Source: Deltaproteobacteria bacterium (GTDB taxonomy: Bacteria > Desulfobacterota > DSM-4660 > Desulfatiglandales > HGW-15). Taken from it: DNA of 6,430 nt. Below, piece after piece: positions 1 through 5,807 of the stretch. The notes under the pieces are model-generated. The model made no database searches and had not been told where the DNA came from. It saw only the letters and a list, made by a program, of their open reading frames with translations. The translations under genes were made by a program, and so were the position numbers. Each line of letters opens with the position of its first letter. Position 1 is the stretch's first letter. Location: assembly GCA_019307805.1 (NCBI GenBank), contig JAFDIX010000278.1:1-6430 (forward strand), given 5' to 3'.

Positions 1-451
1 CAGGATCCTTCTTGATCTTGGCCTGTGTTGCAGGGGTCATGGCAATGGTGCCCAGCATGGGTTTTTTGTATTTGGCAATGATGTCCATACCTGCCAGAAG
101 GGCCTCTGAACGGAATGGTCCCACCAGGATGGCATCCACCTTCTTGTCCAGGATAATTTTCTCCAGACCCAGTAAGGCATCGGGCACCGGTACACCAGGC
201 GAGGCATCCCGGATATCAATTGACTCCACCTTGAACATTCTCTTGGTGCCGCCCACGTTGACACCGCCCTGGGCATTGATCTCTTCCACCGCCATGACCA
301 CGCTGTTGAGAGCTTCCGCCCCCGAGGGTTGCCCCAGAGAGGTGGGGACACCGATAATAACGGGGTCAGCAGCCATGATTGCGGAAGGGGACACAAGGCC
401 TAACCCTGCAAAAATTGCTGTTACCAGTACCAACCAATGAACACGTTTCAT
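1..451 (-). CDS. Periplasmic binding protein of a Liv-type (HAAT) ABC transporter, N-terminal part
   Basis: The reading frame is open from an ATG at 451-449 to the window edge, giving 150 residues of a protein usually near 400. It begins with a Sec signal peptide: MKR, a hydrophobic stretch at residues 6-22, and a likely cut after AIMA near residue 27. The mature part follows the type I periplasmic binding fold: a first strand VIIGVPTSLG (31-40), a helix with VVMAVEEINAQGGV (51-64), a strand with VESIDIRD (75-82), then KKVDAILVGPFRSEALLA (103-120) and the YKKPML strand (128-133). These are hallmarks of LivJ/LivK relatives, which capture a ligand in the periplasm and deliver it to LivHM. The ligand cannot be read from the sequence and may be an organic acid rather than an amino acid. 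A strong AGGAGG (463-458) lies 6 bases before the start. It is transcribed away from the other genes. Family call is firm; substrate unknown. Confidence 0.9.
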   Translation of the reverse strand, partial: MKRVHWLVLVTAIFAGLGLVSPSAIMAADPVIIGVPTSLGQPSGAEALNSVVMAVEEINAQGGVNVGGTKRMFKVESIDIRDASPGVPVPDALLGLEKIILDKKVDAILVGPFRSEALLAGMDIIAKYKKPMLGTIAMTPATQAKIKKDP

Positions 452-576
452 CTTAATCCTCCTTCCCGACAAAAGGTTAATGAGAAAGTTTCCAAATCCG
501 AAAACATTTCAAACGGAATAAGACCACACGATGATCTTTACAGGCACGGCAAAGATTATGATAAGATGTTGAACAA

Positions 577-592
577 GAACGAGTGTTCGTTC
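577..592. promoter_or_regulatory. Perfect 6+6 inverted repeat, candidate repressor operator
   Basis: The sequence GAACGAGTGTTCGTTC has two perfect 6-base arms (GAACGA and TCGTTC) around a 4-base centre. On the minus strand it directly follows the -10 box of the promoter for the binding-protein gene, where a bound protein would block transcription start. Size and symmetry fit a dimeric helix-turn-helix regulator such as a TetR-family protein, and its form resembles operators of TetR-type fatty-acid regulators. That the TetR protein encoded at 1891-2496 binds here is inference. Confidence 0.5.
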
Positions 593-619
593 ATTAAAAG
601 AAAATCGTTTTTCTGTCAA
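593..619 (-). promoter_or_regulatory. Sigma-70-type promoter for the left-hand binding-protein gene
   Basis: On the minus strand a perfect -35 hexamer TTGACA (619-614) is followed after 15 bases by TTTAAT (598-593), a 5 of 6 match to TATAAT. The predicted start falls near 585, inside the palindrome, leaving a leader of about 130 bases before the ATG at 451. The 15-base spacer is shorter than the preferred 17, so the promoter may be weak or dependent on a regulator. An alternative hexamer at 17 bases, TAATGA, is a poorer match. Confidence 0.5.
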
Positions 620-794
620 TGGAAAAATGACCCTTGATTGACTACAGATGAAAACATTGTTTACTAAAACCCATTTAAAAGGTCAACAAGTATAAAGCGG
701 CGCAGCGTCCCTTTCCTTCATAGAGCCGGCAGCAAAGGGTGCAGGACGGAGTCCCTGAGTATGCTTGACAAAAAGATGCTTTCCGTCTAGTTGA

Positions 795-806
795 TGGGCA
801 TGCCCA
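795..806. repeat. Perfect 12-base palindrome TGGGCATGCCCA
   Basis: TGGGCATGCCCA reads the same on both strands. It lies about 125 bases before the hydratase start codon and just downstream of the weak candidate promoter at 765-791. It could be a protein binding site or could be chance; nothing else in the window repeats it. Confidence 0.3.
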
Positions 807-916
807 ATTGTAATGGCAACACGACGATAGGCAATAAAGACAAGGCACGGGTACAGAAACATAAACTTCTGTTTTCAAGCCTTGCACTTTCACTCGCTAC
901 CCATGAATCTTTCTGC

Positions 917-923
917 AAAGGAG
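917..923 (+). promoter_or_regulatory. Ribosome binding site that sets the hydratase start
   Basis: AAAGGAG lies 6 bases before the ATG at 930. The frame is open further upstream, with ATGs at 882 and 903, but neither has a comparable ribosome site, and the extra residues (MHFHSLPMNLSAKESS) do not resemble the start of this family. The ATG at 930 is therefore chosen. Confidence 0.8.
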
Positions 924-929
924 TCTTCA

Positions 930-1700
930 ATGGCAAATGATTATGAAAATATTCTTGTTGAGCAGAAAAAGGATATGTGCATTATCACCCTGAACAGGCC
1001 TAAACAGATGAACGCATTGAACCTGGGGCTTGTGCGGGATTTGCGGCAGGCATTTGGAGCGGCCAGGTGGGAAGAAGATATCAAGGTCATTATCCTCACA
1101 GGGAAGGGGGAGAAGGGTTTCTGTGCAGGTCTGGATCTCAAGGAACGTGCACAGATGAATGAAGAGGAGATCCTCGATTCCCGCGAACAGGAAATCATTC
1201 CCCTGTTTCATTATCTGGGTGACTTTCCCAAGCCCATCATCGGGGCCATCAATGGCGTGGCCCTGGGGGGAGGGGCGGAGCTGGCACTGGTATGTGATAT
1301 TCGCATTGCTGCGCCCAATGCCGGTTTTGGTCAAACAGAGATACGGTGGGGCATGAACCCCTCGGCAGGGGCCTGCCAGAGACTGAGGGTCATTGCGGGG
1401 ATTGCCGTGGCCAAGGAATTGATTTTTACGGGACGTAAGATCACGGCGGAAGTTGCACATAATCTGGGCATATATTCGCGGGTCGTCCCTTTTGAAGAAC
1501 TCCTCCCTGAGGCCCTGAAGCTGGGAGAAGAGATTGCAGAGCATTCACGCCACGCACACGGGCAGGCCAAGAAGGTCCATGATTTTGGATCAGGCGTGTC
1601 CCATTTGCAGGCCTTTGATTTTGAGGCGTCAAAGGAGTGCTTCTACAGGGGCCAGGCCATGGCCGGTCATAAATCCTTTGTGCCTGGAAGTAGAGATTAG
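930..1700 (+). CDS. Enoyl-CoA hydratase/isomerase (crotonase) family protein
   Basis: This 256-residue cytoplasmic protein has the usual length of crotonases, which bind acyl-CoA thioesters and, in the hydratase type, add water across the 2,3 double bond. Visible hallmarks are the N-terminal strand and LNRPKQMNAL (21-30), the first oxyanion-hole segment GFCAGLDL (63-70), the second one GVALGGGAELAL (109-120), and FGQTEIRWG (133-141). Glu117 and Glu137 match the two catalytic glutamates of true hydratases, so hydration is plausible. Two departures stand out: the usual GGTQRL stretch reads GACQRL (147-152), and the usual C-terminal EGM-AF-EKR-P motif is replaced by YRGQAMAGHKSFVPGSRD. The fold may end differently there, or the gene may be drifting. 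It has its own ribosome site and sits alone between two gaps. Substrate is unknown; a role after the acyl-CoA ligase at 2513-4402 is inference from proximity. Confidence 0.88.
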   Translation: MANDYENILVEQKKDMCIITLNRPKQMNALNLGLVRDLRQAFGAARWEEDIKVIILTGKGEKGFCAGLDLKERAQMNEEEILDSREQEIIPLFHYLGDFPKPIIGAINGVALGGGAELALVCDIRIAAPNAGFGQTEIRWGMNPSAGACQRLRVIAGIAVAKELIFTGRKITAEVAHNLGIYSRVVPFEELLPEALKLGEEIAEHSRHAHGQAKKVHDFGSGVSHLQAFDFEASKECFYRGQAMAGHKSFVPGSRD

Positions 1701-1785
1701 CCAAACCTCCATTTTGACTGAGATTGTAAAGTATCATTAAACCCCAGTTCTATCTGACATTTCCGCACTATGTTCCTCTTTTTTA

Positions 1786-1812
1786 TTGACAAACGAATAT
1801 CATTCAGATAAT
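1786..1812 (+). promoter_or_regulatory. Sigma-70-type promoter for the tetR operon
   Basis: TTGACA (1786-1791) is a perfect -35 box; GATAAT (1807-1812), a 5 of 6 match, follows after 15 bases. An overlapping TAATAA (1809-1814) sits at 17 bases but matches less well. Transcription would start near 1820, giving a leader of about 70 bases before the tetR ATG at 1891. The arrangement mirrors the minus-strand promoter at 593-619. Confidence 0.5.
1792..1805. promoter_or_regulatory. Imperfect inverted repeat inside the tetR promoter, possible autoregulatory operator
   Basis: Between the -35 and -10 boxes lies AACGAATATCATTC. It can be read as GAAT-ATC-ATTC (1795-1805), with perfect 4-base arms, or as AACGA-ATA-TCATT, with one mismatch between the arms. 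The AACGA arm is shared with the palindrome at 577-592, and TCATTC differs by one base from its TCGTTC arm. TetR-family genes are often self-repressed from such a position. Spacing differs by one base from the palindrome, so the relation is tentative. Confidence 0.3.
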
Positions 1813-1890
1813 AATCGAAAAATATCCTGATACACAATAATCTTCTGTTAAATTAGAATATTACATACTGCAACGACGCTCGGAAACCCC

Positions 1891-2496
1891 ATGTCCAAAA
1901 ATAATGGGAAAGAAGACACCCGATCCCGCATCATCAGGGCTGCTACAAATCTTTTTGCAGAGCAGGGGTATCAGCAAACGACCATTGCTGAGATAGCAAA
2001 GATGGCAGGCCTGGCAGAGGGAAGCATCTATGAGCATTTCCGGGGAAAGGAGGATCTTCTCTTAACGATTCCCGATGAATGGGTTACCAATGCGGTTGAA
2101 GAGCTTGAGATACAGCTTTTGGGTATTGAGGGCGCTATCAACAAATTGAGAAAGTTCCTCTGGTGGTATCTTCATTACATCCAATGCGAACCCCAGACCG
2201 CCAAAGTAGTATTCCTGTTTCTCAAAACAAACCCTAATTTCCTTCAAACCGATGTCTACCCGAATGTGAAAACCTTTTATGCCTATCTGCTTCGAATTTT
2301 CGAGGAGGGCCGCGACTCCGGAGAACTCCCAAAAGACCTGGATCCCTTCGTAGCCAGGAGTATTTTCCTGGGGACCATCGAACACATGGTCATACGTTGG
2401 CTCATCAAGGGAATGAGTTATTCATTATTTGATAATCTTGACCAGACATTCAAAATCCTCGTGAATGGCATGAGACAACACCCATCCCAAACCTAA
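1891..2496 (+). CDS. TetR-family transcriptional regulator
   Basis: This 201-residue protein has the standard TetR size. The DNA-binding domain occupies about residues 10-56: a first helix RSRIIRAATNLFAEQGY (11-27), then the helix-turn-helix TTIAEIAKMAGLAEGSIYEHF (30-50) and the GKEDLL segment (52-57). The remainder is an all-helical ligand and dimer domain, rich in aromatic residues (WWYLHYI at 91-97, FYAYLLRIF at 129-137), which suits a hydrophobic ligand. The end FLGTIEHMVIRWLIKG (159-174) is typical of the TetR C-terminal half and is also seen in fatty-acid regulators. The ribosome site is weak (CGGA, 6 bases upstream), as expected for a low-level regulator. The stop lies 16 bases before the acyl-CoA synthetase start, so the two are almost surely cotranscribed. 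Sensing an acyl-CoA or its acid is inferred from that neighbour. Confidence 0.92.
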   Translation: MSKNNGKEDTRSRIIRAATNLFAEQGYQQTTIAEIAKMAGLAEGSIYEHFRGKEDLLLTIPDEWVTNAVEELEIQLLGIEGAINKLRKFLWWYLHYIQCEPQTAKVVFLFLKTNPNFLQTDVYPNVKTFYAYLLRIFEEGRDSGELPKDLDPFVARSIFLGTIEHMVIRWLIKGMSYSLFDNLDQTFKILVNGMRQHPSQT

Positions 2497-2512
2497 AACT
2501 TAAGGAGATGGT

Positions 2513-4402
2513 ATGGGCTCTATTGAAAAATATGCGGAATTGAGAAACAAGACCATACCGGGCCTGCTCCTGGAGAGAGCAAGAGATACTCCCGATGAGG
2601 TGGCCTACCGGGCCAAAAGACTTGGAATCTATGCGGAACGGACCTGGTCTGAGTTGGCTCGATTGGTAAGCCGCTGCGCAATGGGACTCAGAAGCATGGG
2701 CTTGAAACAGGGGGACCGGCTGGCCCTGATGGGAGATCCCTGTGAAGAGTATATGATCTGTGAGTTGGGCGCAGAGGCTTTAGGCGCGGTCACTTACGGG
2801 ATTTATCCCACGTCATCGGAAAAGGAAGTCCATTTTTTGATGAAGGATGGGGGTGCATCCATATTCGTGGCAGAAGACCAGGAATATGTGGATCGTATTC
2901 TGCCACTTTATGATGAATTACCAAATCTCAGTAAAATAGTCGTTATTGATGACCAGGGCATGTTTATGTATGAGCACCCCGCCATCAGCTCATTTGAAAA
3001 ACTGATGGAGAAAGGGGAGAATGAGAATCGGGCAGCCCCCGGGGTATTTGAAGATTTGGTCAGAAAGGTGCAACCTTCGGACGATGTTTTTATTGTTTAT
3101 ACCTCCGGTACTACGGGAAACCCCAAAGGGGCGCTTATCAGCCACGGCAAGCACCTGGCAGGGACCTACACCGTCATTGACCGCTTTCCCATCCTGGAAG
3201 AAGTACCCCATCGAACTGTGGTGTACCTTCCCCTGTGCCATATCCTGGGAAAGGATGTCGCAATCACGTTGCCCCTTCTCACCAAAATTGTACCCCACTA
3301 TGGAGAGGACATAGAGGACCTCGGGCAGACCTTTTTTGAAGTAGCCCCAACGATCATTTTTACGGTGCCCAGATACCTTCAAAAATTCGTATCCAATATC
3401 ATTGTTGGCATTGATAACTCCACCAGAATCAAGAAGTACATATATGCGTTGGCCCTCAAGGTAGGCCGGATACACATCCGGAATATATGGGATGGCAAGA
3501 AGAAAGGGTTAATGCACCTCCTTTACTCCTTCCTTTCATTCATTTCTTTCAGACCCATATTGAACAAAATCGGATTTGATCAACTCAAACTCGCAGTTTC
3601 GGGAGGCGCCCCTCTGCCTTCTGAAGTCATGGGGTTATGGCAGATCTACGGTGTATCTCTGGCAGAGATGTACGGACAAACGGAGACTGCAGGTGCGATT
3701 ATTGCCGGCCAGGATCAGGATTTTCCGCGGCCCGGTAATATTGGCGTTCCGCCATCTGGATGGGAGGTAAAACTGGGTGAGAACAATGAAATTCTTTCCC
3801 GTAGCATTGATATTTTTGAAGGCTATTGGAACAATCCCGAATTGACCAACGACGTTATCGATGCAGAGGGGTGGCTTCATACGGGGGATGTGGGGGAATG
3901 GACCCCCGAAGGTAACCTCAAGATTGTTGACCGGGTGCGTGACATCATTGTCACATCTGGTGGCAAGAGCCTCAGCCCGACATATATAGAGAATGCCTTG
4001 AGGGCCAGTCCCTATATCAGCGAAGCGATGGTCGTCGGCAATAATCGAAAATATATTTCCGCATTGATTGAAATTGATTTTGAGACGGTGTCGGCCTGGG
4101 CCCGTCTTCACAATGTCTCCTACACCGGGTTTACCAGTCTTTCCCACCACCCTGAAACCGACAAGCTCATAGGCGCAGAGATAGAGAGGTGCAACCAGGA
4201 TCTGGCGCGGGTTGAACAGGTCAAGACCTTTCGGATTATTCATAAGGAACTGGATCCGGAAGAAGAAGGAGAGCCCATCACCCCCACGAGAAAGGTCAAA
4301 AGGGAACTCATGTACCGCAAATTTGAGGACCTGGTGAATTCCATGTATAGCGACAAGGAAGAGAGGCTTGTCGCTGCAGAAATTGGGGATATATTAACGT
4401 GA
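2513..4402 (+). CDS. AMP-forming acyl-CoA synthetase, long-chain type
   Basis: The 629-residue length fits long-chain acyl-CoA synthetases, which convert a carboxylic acid, ATP and CoA to an acyl-CoA with AMP and pyrophosphate. Hallmarks in order: the phosphate-binding loop YTSGTTGNPKG (196-206), PLCHILGK (240-247), the SGGAPLP motif (363-369), the adenine-contact motif YGQTET (387-392), WLHTGD (454-459) with Asp459 expected to bind ATP ribose, the hinge segment DRVRDIIVTSGGKSLSP (473-489), and PTRKVKR (591-597) with Lys594 as the likely catalytic lysine. The hinge reads VRD where KKD or FKD is usual, a mild change. A hydrophobic stretch at 333-350 (LMHLLYSFLSFISFRPIL) lies where this subfamily often touches the membrane. 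The start has AAGGAG 5 bases upstream. It sits between tetR and a transporter binding protein, suggesting activation of an imported acid. Chain length and whether the acid is aliphatic or aromatic cannot be decided here. Confidence 0.93.
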   Translation: MGSIEKYAELRNKTIPGLLLERARDTPDEVAYRAKRLGIYAERTWSELARLVSRCAMGLRSMGLKQGDRLALMGDPCEEYMICELGAEALGAVTYGIYPTSSEKEVHFLMKDGGASIFVAEDQEYVDRILPLYDELPNLSKIVVIDDQGMFMYEHPAISSFEKLMEKGENENRAAPGVFEDLVRKVQPSDDVFIVYTSGTTGNPKGALISHGKHLAGTYTVIDRFPILEEVPHRTVVYLPLCHILGKDVAITLPLLTKIVPHYGEDIEDLGQTFFEVAPTIIFTVPRYLQKFVSNIIVGIDNSTRIKKYIYALALKVGRIHIRNIWDGKKKGLMHLLYSFLSFISFRPILNKIGFDQLKLAVSGGAPLPSEVMGLWQIYGVSLAEMYGQTETAGAIIAGQDQDFPRPGNIGVPPSGWEVKLGENNEILSRSIDIFEGYWNNPELTNDVIDAEGWLHTGDVGEWTPEGNLKIVDRVRDIIVTSGGKSLSPTYIENALRASPYISEAMVVGNNRKYISALIEIDFETVSAWARLHNVSYTGFTSLSHHPETDKLIGAEIERCNQDLARVEQVKTFRIIHKELDPEEEGEPITPTRKVKRELMYRKFEDLVNSMYSDKEERLVAAEIGDILT

Positions 4403-4440
4403 TCTGGAACCTTTAACCCTTACGCAGAAAGGAGGTCCAT

Positions 4441-5616
4441 ATGTTTAGGAAAAGTGTTTTAGGGATGGTGACGATCGTAATGATTTTGGTTTTCTTAGCG
4501 ACACCGGCCATGGCCAAGGATGCCTACAGAGTGGGAATTACCATGGCCATCACAGGTCCGGGATCAGGGACCTATGGCCCCATGAAGGATGCCTTTGATA
4601 TCTATTTCAAAGATCTCAACGGAAAAGGAGGCATCAACGGGCATCCGGTGGAGTTGATCTTTGAGGATAATGCGGCACAGCCCTCAAAGGCGGCGGCACA
4701 GGCCAAAAAGTTAGTCACCCAGAAAAAGGTGCACCTCTTGATCAATGCGAGCCTGTCAAGCACCTATGCACCGGTCATTAAGATTGCCAAGCAGTACAAG
4801 GTCCCCGTTTTGTTTTCCGGCGGGGTGTGCCCCAAGGATGTGTATCCGCCAAAGGCGGATTCCAATCAGTTCTGCTCTACAGCATATGCGGCCCAGTATG
4901 ACAGCCGTTTTGCCCTGGCCTTTATCAAAGAGGAGGCAAAGGGCCCGGTGAAGTTGGGGTTGGCTGCTATGAACATCCCTGTCTCCAGGGGAGAAATTGA
5001 TTTCGCAGAAAGACTTTCCAAAACCATGGGAATCGAAGCGGTGGATAAAGAAATCATACCGCCTCCCACACCCGACTACACACCCTTTGCTACAAAGATT
5101 AAGAATGCAGGCGCAAACTGGGCCTATTCATGGGCGCCCTGGATCACCCAGGTGAGGACCTTTGAGTCATTGCGCAAACTCGGATGGCAGGGGAAATACC
5201 TGGCCTATGCCCATGTCAATGCGGAGGAGGAACTGCAACGGCTGAAGGATGACGGGTTTTACGTATTCGGGACCAACGCCCTTTTTACCGATAACACGGA
5301 GATGCACCAAAAGATCAAGGAGGCCAGTTCCAGGGAAAAAACAATTTACCCCTATCACAAGCTCACCGAGGGATGGATCGCCTCAATGGTGCTCAAGGCA
5401 ATATTTGAAGGGACTCCCTGGCCTGCGACCCCGGACAAGGTGCGCAGCGCCATGATTAAAGTCAACGTGGACATGGAGGGACTCAAGGGGGGACCCTTGG
5501 TATGGACCATGACCAACCACTATCGAACCACCACCTTTTACAGGGTCTATCGCTGGGATACAAAAAAGAACGGGATCGTTATTGTGAAAGACTGGACCCC
5601 CCTGGAAGTGAAATAG
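4441..5616 (+). CDS. Periplasmic binding protein of a Liv-type (HAAT) ABC transporter
   Basis: This is a complete 391-residue binding protein. It has a Sec signal peptide: FRK, a hydrophobic core at residues 6-21, and a likely cut after PAMA at residue 25. No lipobox cysteine is present, so it should be soluble in the periplasm. The type I binding fold is clear: YRVGITMAITGPGSGTYGP (29-47), a helix with FKDLNGKGGINGHPVEL (56-72), FEDNAAQPSKAAAQAKKL (74-91), and KVHLLINASLSS (96-107), where the ligand-contact serines usually lie. The hinge-crossing C-terminal half continues to LVWTMTNHYRTTTFYRVYRW (353-372). The only two cysteines of the mature protein, Cys130 and Cys145, could form a disulfide. 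It differs plainly from the binding protein at the left edge. GGAGG 5 bases before the start is strong; the upstream gap is 38 bases. Together with the permease that follows it belongs to one importer; the ligand is unknown but probably an acid handled by the adjacent ligase. Confidence 0.92.
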   Translation: MFRKSVLGMVTIVMILVFLATPAMAKDAYRVGITMAITGPGSGTYGPMKDAFDIYFKDLNGKGGINGHPVELIFEDNAAQPSKAAAQAKKLVTQKKVHLLINASLSSTYAPVIKIAKQYKVPVLFSGGVCPKDVYPPKADSNQFCSTAYAAQYDSRFALAFIKEEAKGPVKLGLAAMNIPVSRGEIDFAERLSKTMGIEAVDKEIIPPPTPDYTPFATKIKNAGANWAYSWAPWITQVRTFESLRKLGWQGKYLAYAHVNAEEELQRLKDDGFYVFGTNALFTDNTEMHQKIKEASSREKTIYPYHKLTEGWIASMVLKAIFEGTPWPATPDKVRSAMIKVNVDMEGLKGGPLVWTMTNHYRTTTFYRVYRWDTKKNGIVIVKDWTPLEVK

Positions 5617-5720
5617 GTGGCAAACCGTCTGTTTCCGGTCTGTTGGGGAACGTATACAAGAGTACTTCGTCTCAACTGACCGGGGGCAGCCCTTCCAGGC
5701 ATATAAAAACCGCTCCAGAG

Positions 5721-5757
5721 GGCCCCGTACTGTCGAAGATCCCGTTTCTGCGGGGCC
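5721..5757 (+). terminator. GC-only inverted repeat, possible attenuator or mRNA-stabilising hairpin
   Basis: GGCCCCG (5721-5727) and CGGGGCC (5751-5757) form a perfect 7-pair all-GC stem. It can be extended inward by one G-U and one A-T pair, with a loop of about 20 bases. No run of T follows, so it is not a classic factor-independent terminator. It may slow 3'-end decay of the upstream message or reduce read-through into the permease gene. The large loop makes chance occurrence a real possibility. Confidence 0.35.
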
Positions 5758-5793
5758 ACGGGGAGATTTACTTGCAGTGAACAGGTCAATCAT

Positions 5794-5799
5794 GAAGGG
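5794..5799 (+). promoter_or_regulatory. Ribosome binding site of the permease gene
   Basis: GAAGGG lies 8 bases before the ATG at 5808. An ATG at 5792 in another frame stops after ten codons, and a GTG at 5799 is in frame but has no ribosome site. An in-frame TGA at 5793-5795 limits the upstream extension, so 5808 is the best start. Confidence 0.6.
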
Positions 5800-5807
5800 T
5801 GTGCGCC

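Larger units (their letters stand above)
452..929. other. 478-base intergenic region between divergent genes
   Basis: This stretch separates the minus-strand binding-protein gene from the plus-strand enoyl-CoA hydratase gene. I see no gene in it that I would defend. It is AT-rich from about 480 to 680 and more GC-rich from about 690 to 830. It holds a minus-strand promoter and palindrome (577-619), described separately. Two weak plus-strand promoter candidates exist: TTGACT (638-643) with TTTACT (660-665, 16-base spacer), and TTGACA (765-770) with TCTAGT (786-791, 15-base spacer). A small hairpin CAGGAC/GTCcCTG with a GGA loop lies at 742-757, and a 12-base perfect palindrome lies at 795-806. 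Either plus-strand promoter would give the hydratase gene a leader of more than 100 bases. Confidence 0.6.
5617..5807 (+). other. 191-base gap between binding-protein and permease genes
   Basis: No gene is evident here. Short open frames run across it but have no ribosome site or recognisable sequence. The most notable element is an inverted repeat at 5721-5757, given separately. A TATAAA at 5702-5707 has no -35 box at proper distance. Gaps of this kind in transporter operons often hold mRNA structures that let the binding protein be made in excess over the permease. Confidence 0.5.

Noticed and set aside
437..637. 66-residue open frame on the plus strand
   Set aside because: It overlaps the start, ribosome site, promoter and palindrome of the minus-strand binding-protein gene and shows only low-complexity charged sequence.
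675..893. 72-residue cysteine-rich open frame on the minus strand
   Set aside because: No convincing ribosome site before its ATG, no regular cysteine spacing of a known metal-binding family, and it lies in a region that looks like an untranslated leader.
882..929. Longer N-terminus for the crotonase, starting at 882 or 903
   Set aside because: No ribosome site precedes those ATGs, whereas AAAGGAG is well placed for the ATG at 930, and the added residues are not typical of the family.
927..1544. 205-residue open frame antisense to the crotonase gene
   Set aside because: A frame lying opposite a well-supported enzyme gene, with no recognisable motif; a product of codon bias.
1701..1785. Terminator after the crotonase gene
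   Set aside because: A T-rich run exists at 1777-1786 but I could find no stable stem before it.
1809..1825. Short similarity of AATAATCGAAAAATAT to a stretch near 4040 in the synthetase gene
   Set aside because: Only a short AT-rich match, once inside coding sequence; best explained by chance.
3635..4243. 202-residue open frame antisense to the acyl-CoA synthetase gene
   Set aside because: Opposite the conserved core of the synthetase, with no ribosome site or family resemblance.
5502..5780. 92-residue plus-strand open frame bridging the binding-protein end and the following gap
   Set aside because: It begins inside the binding-protein gene in another frame, has no ribosome site, and its sequence resembles no family I know.
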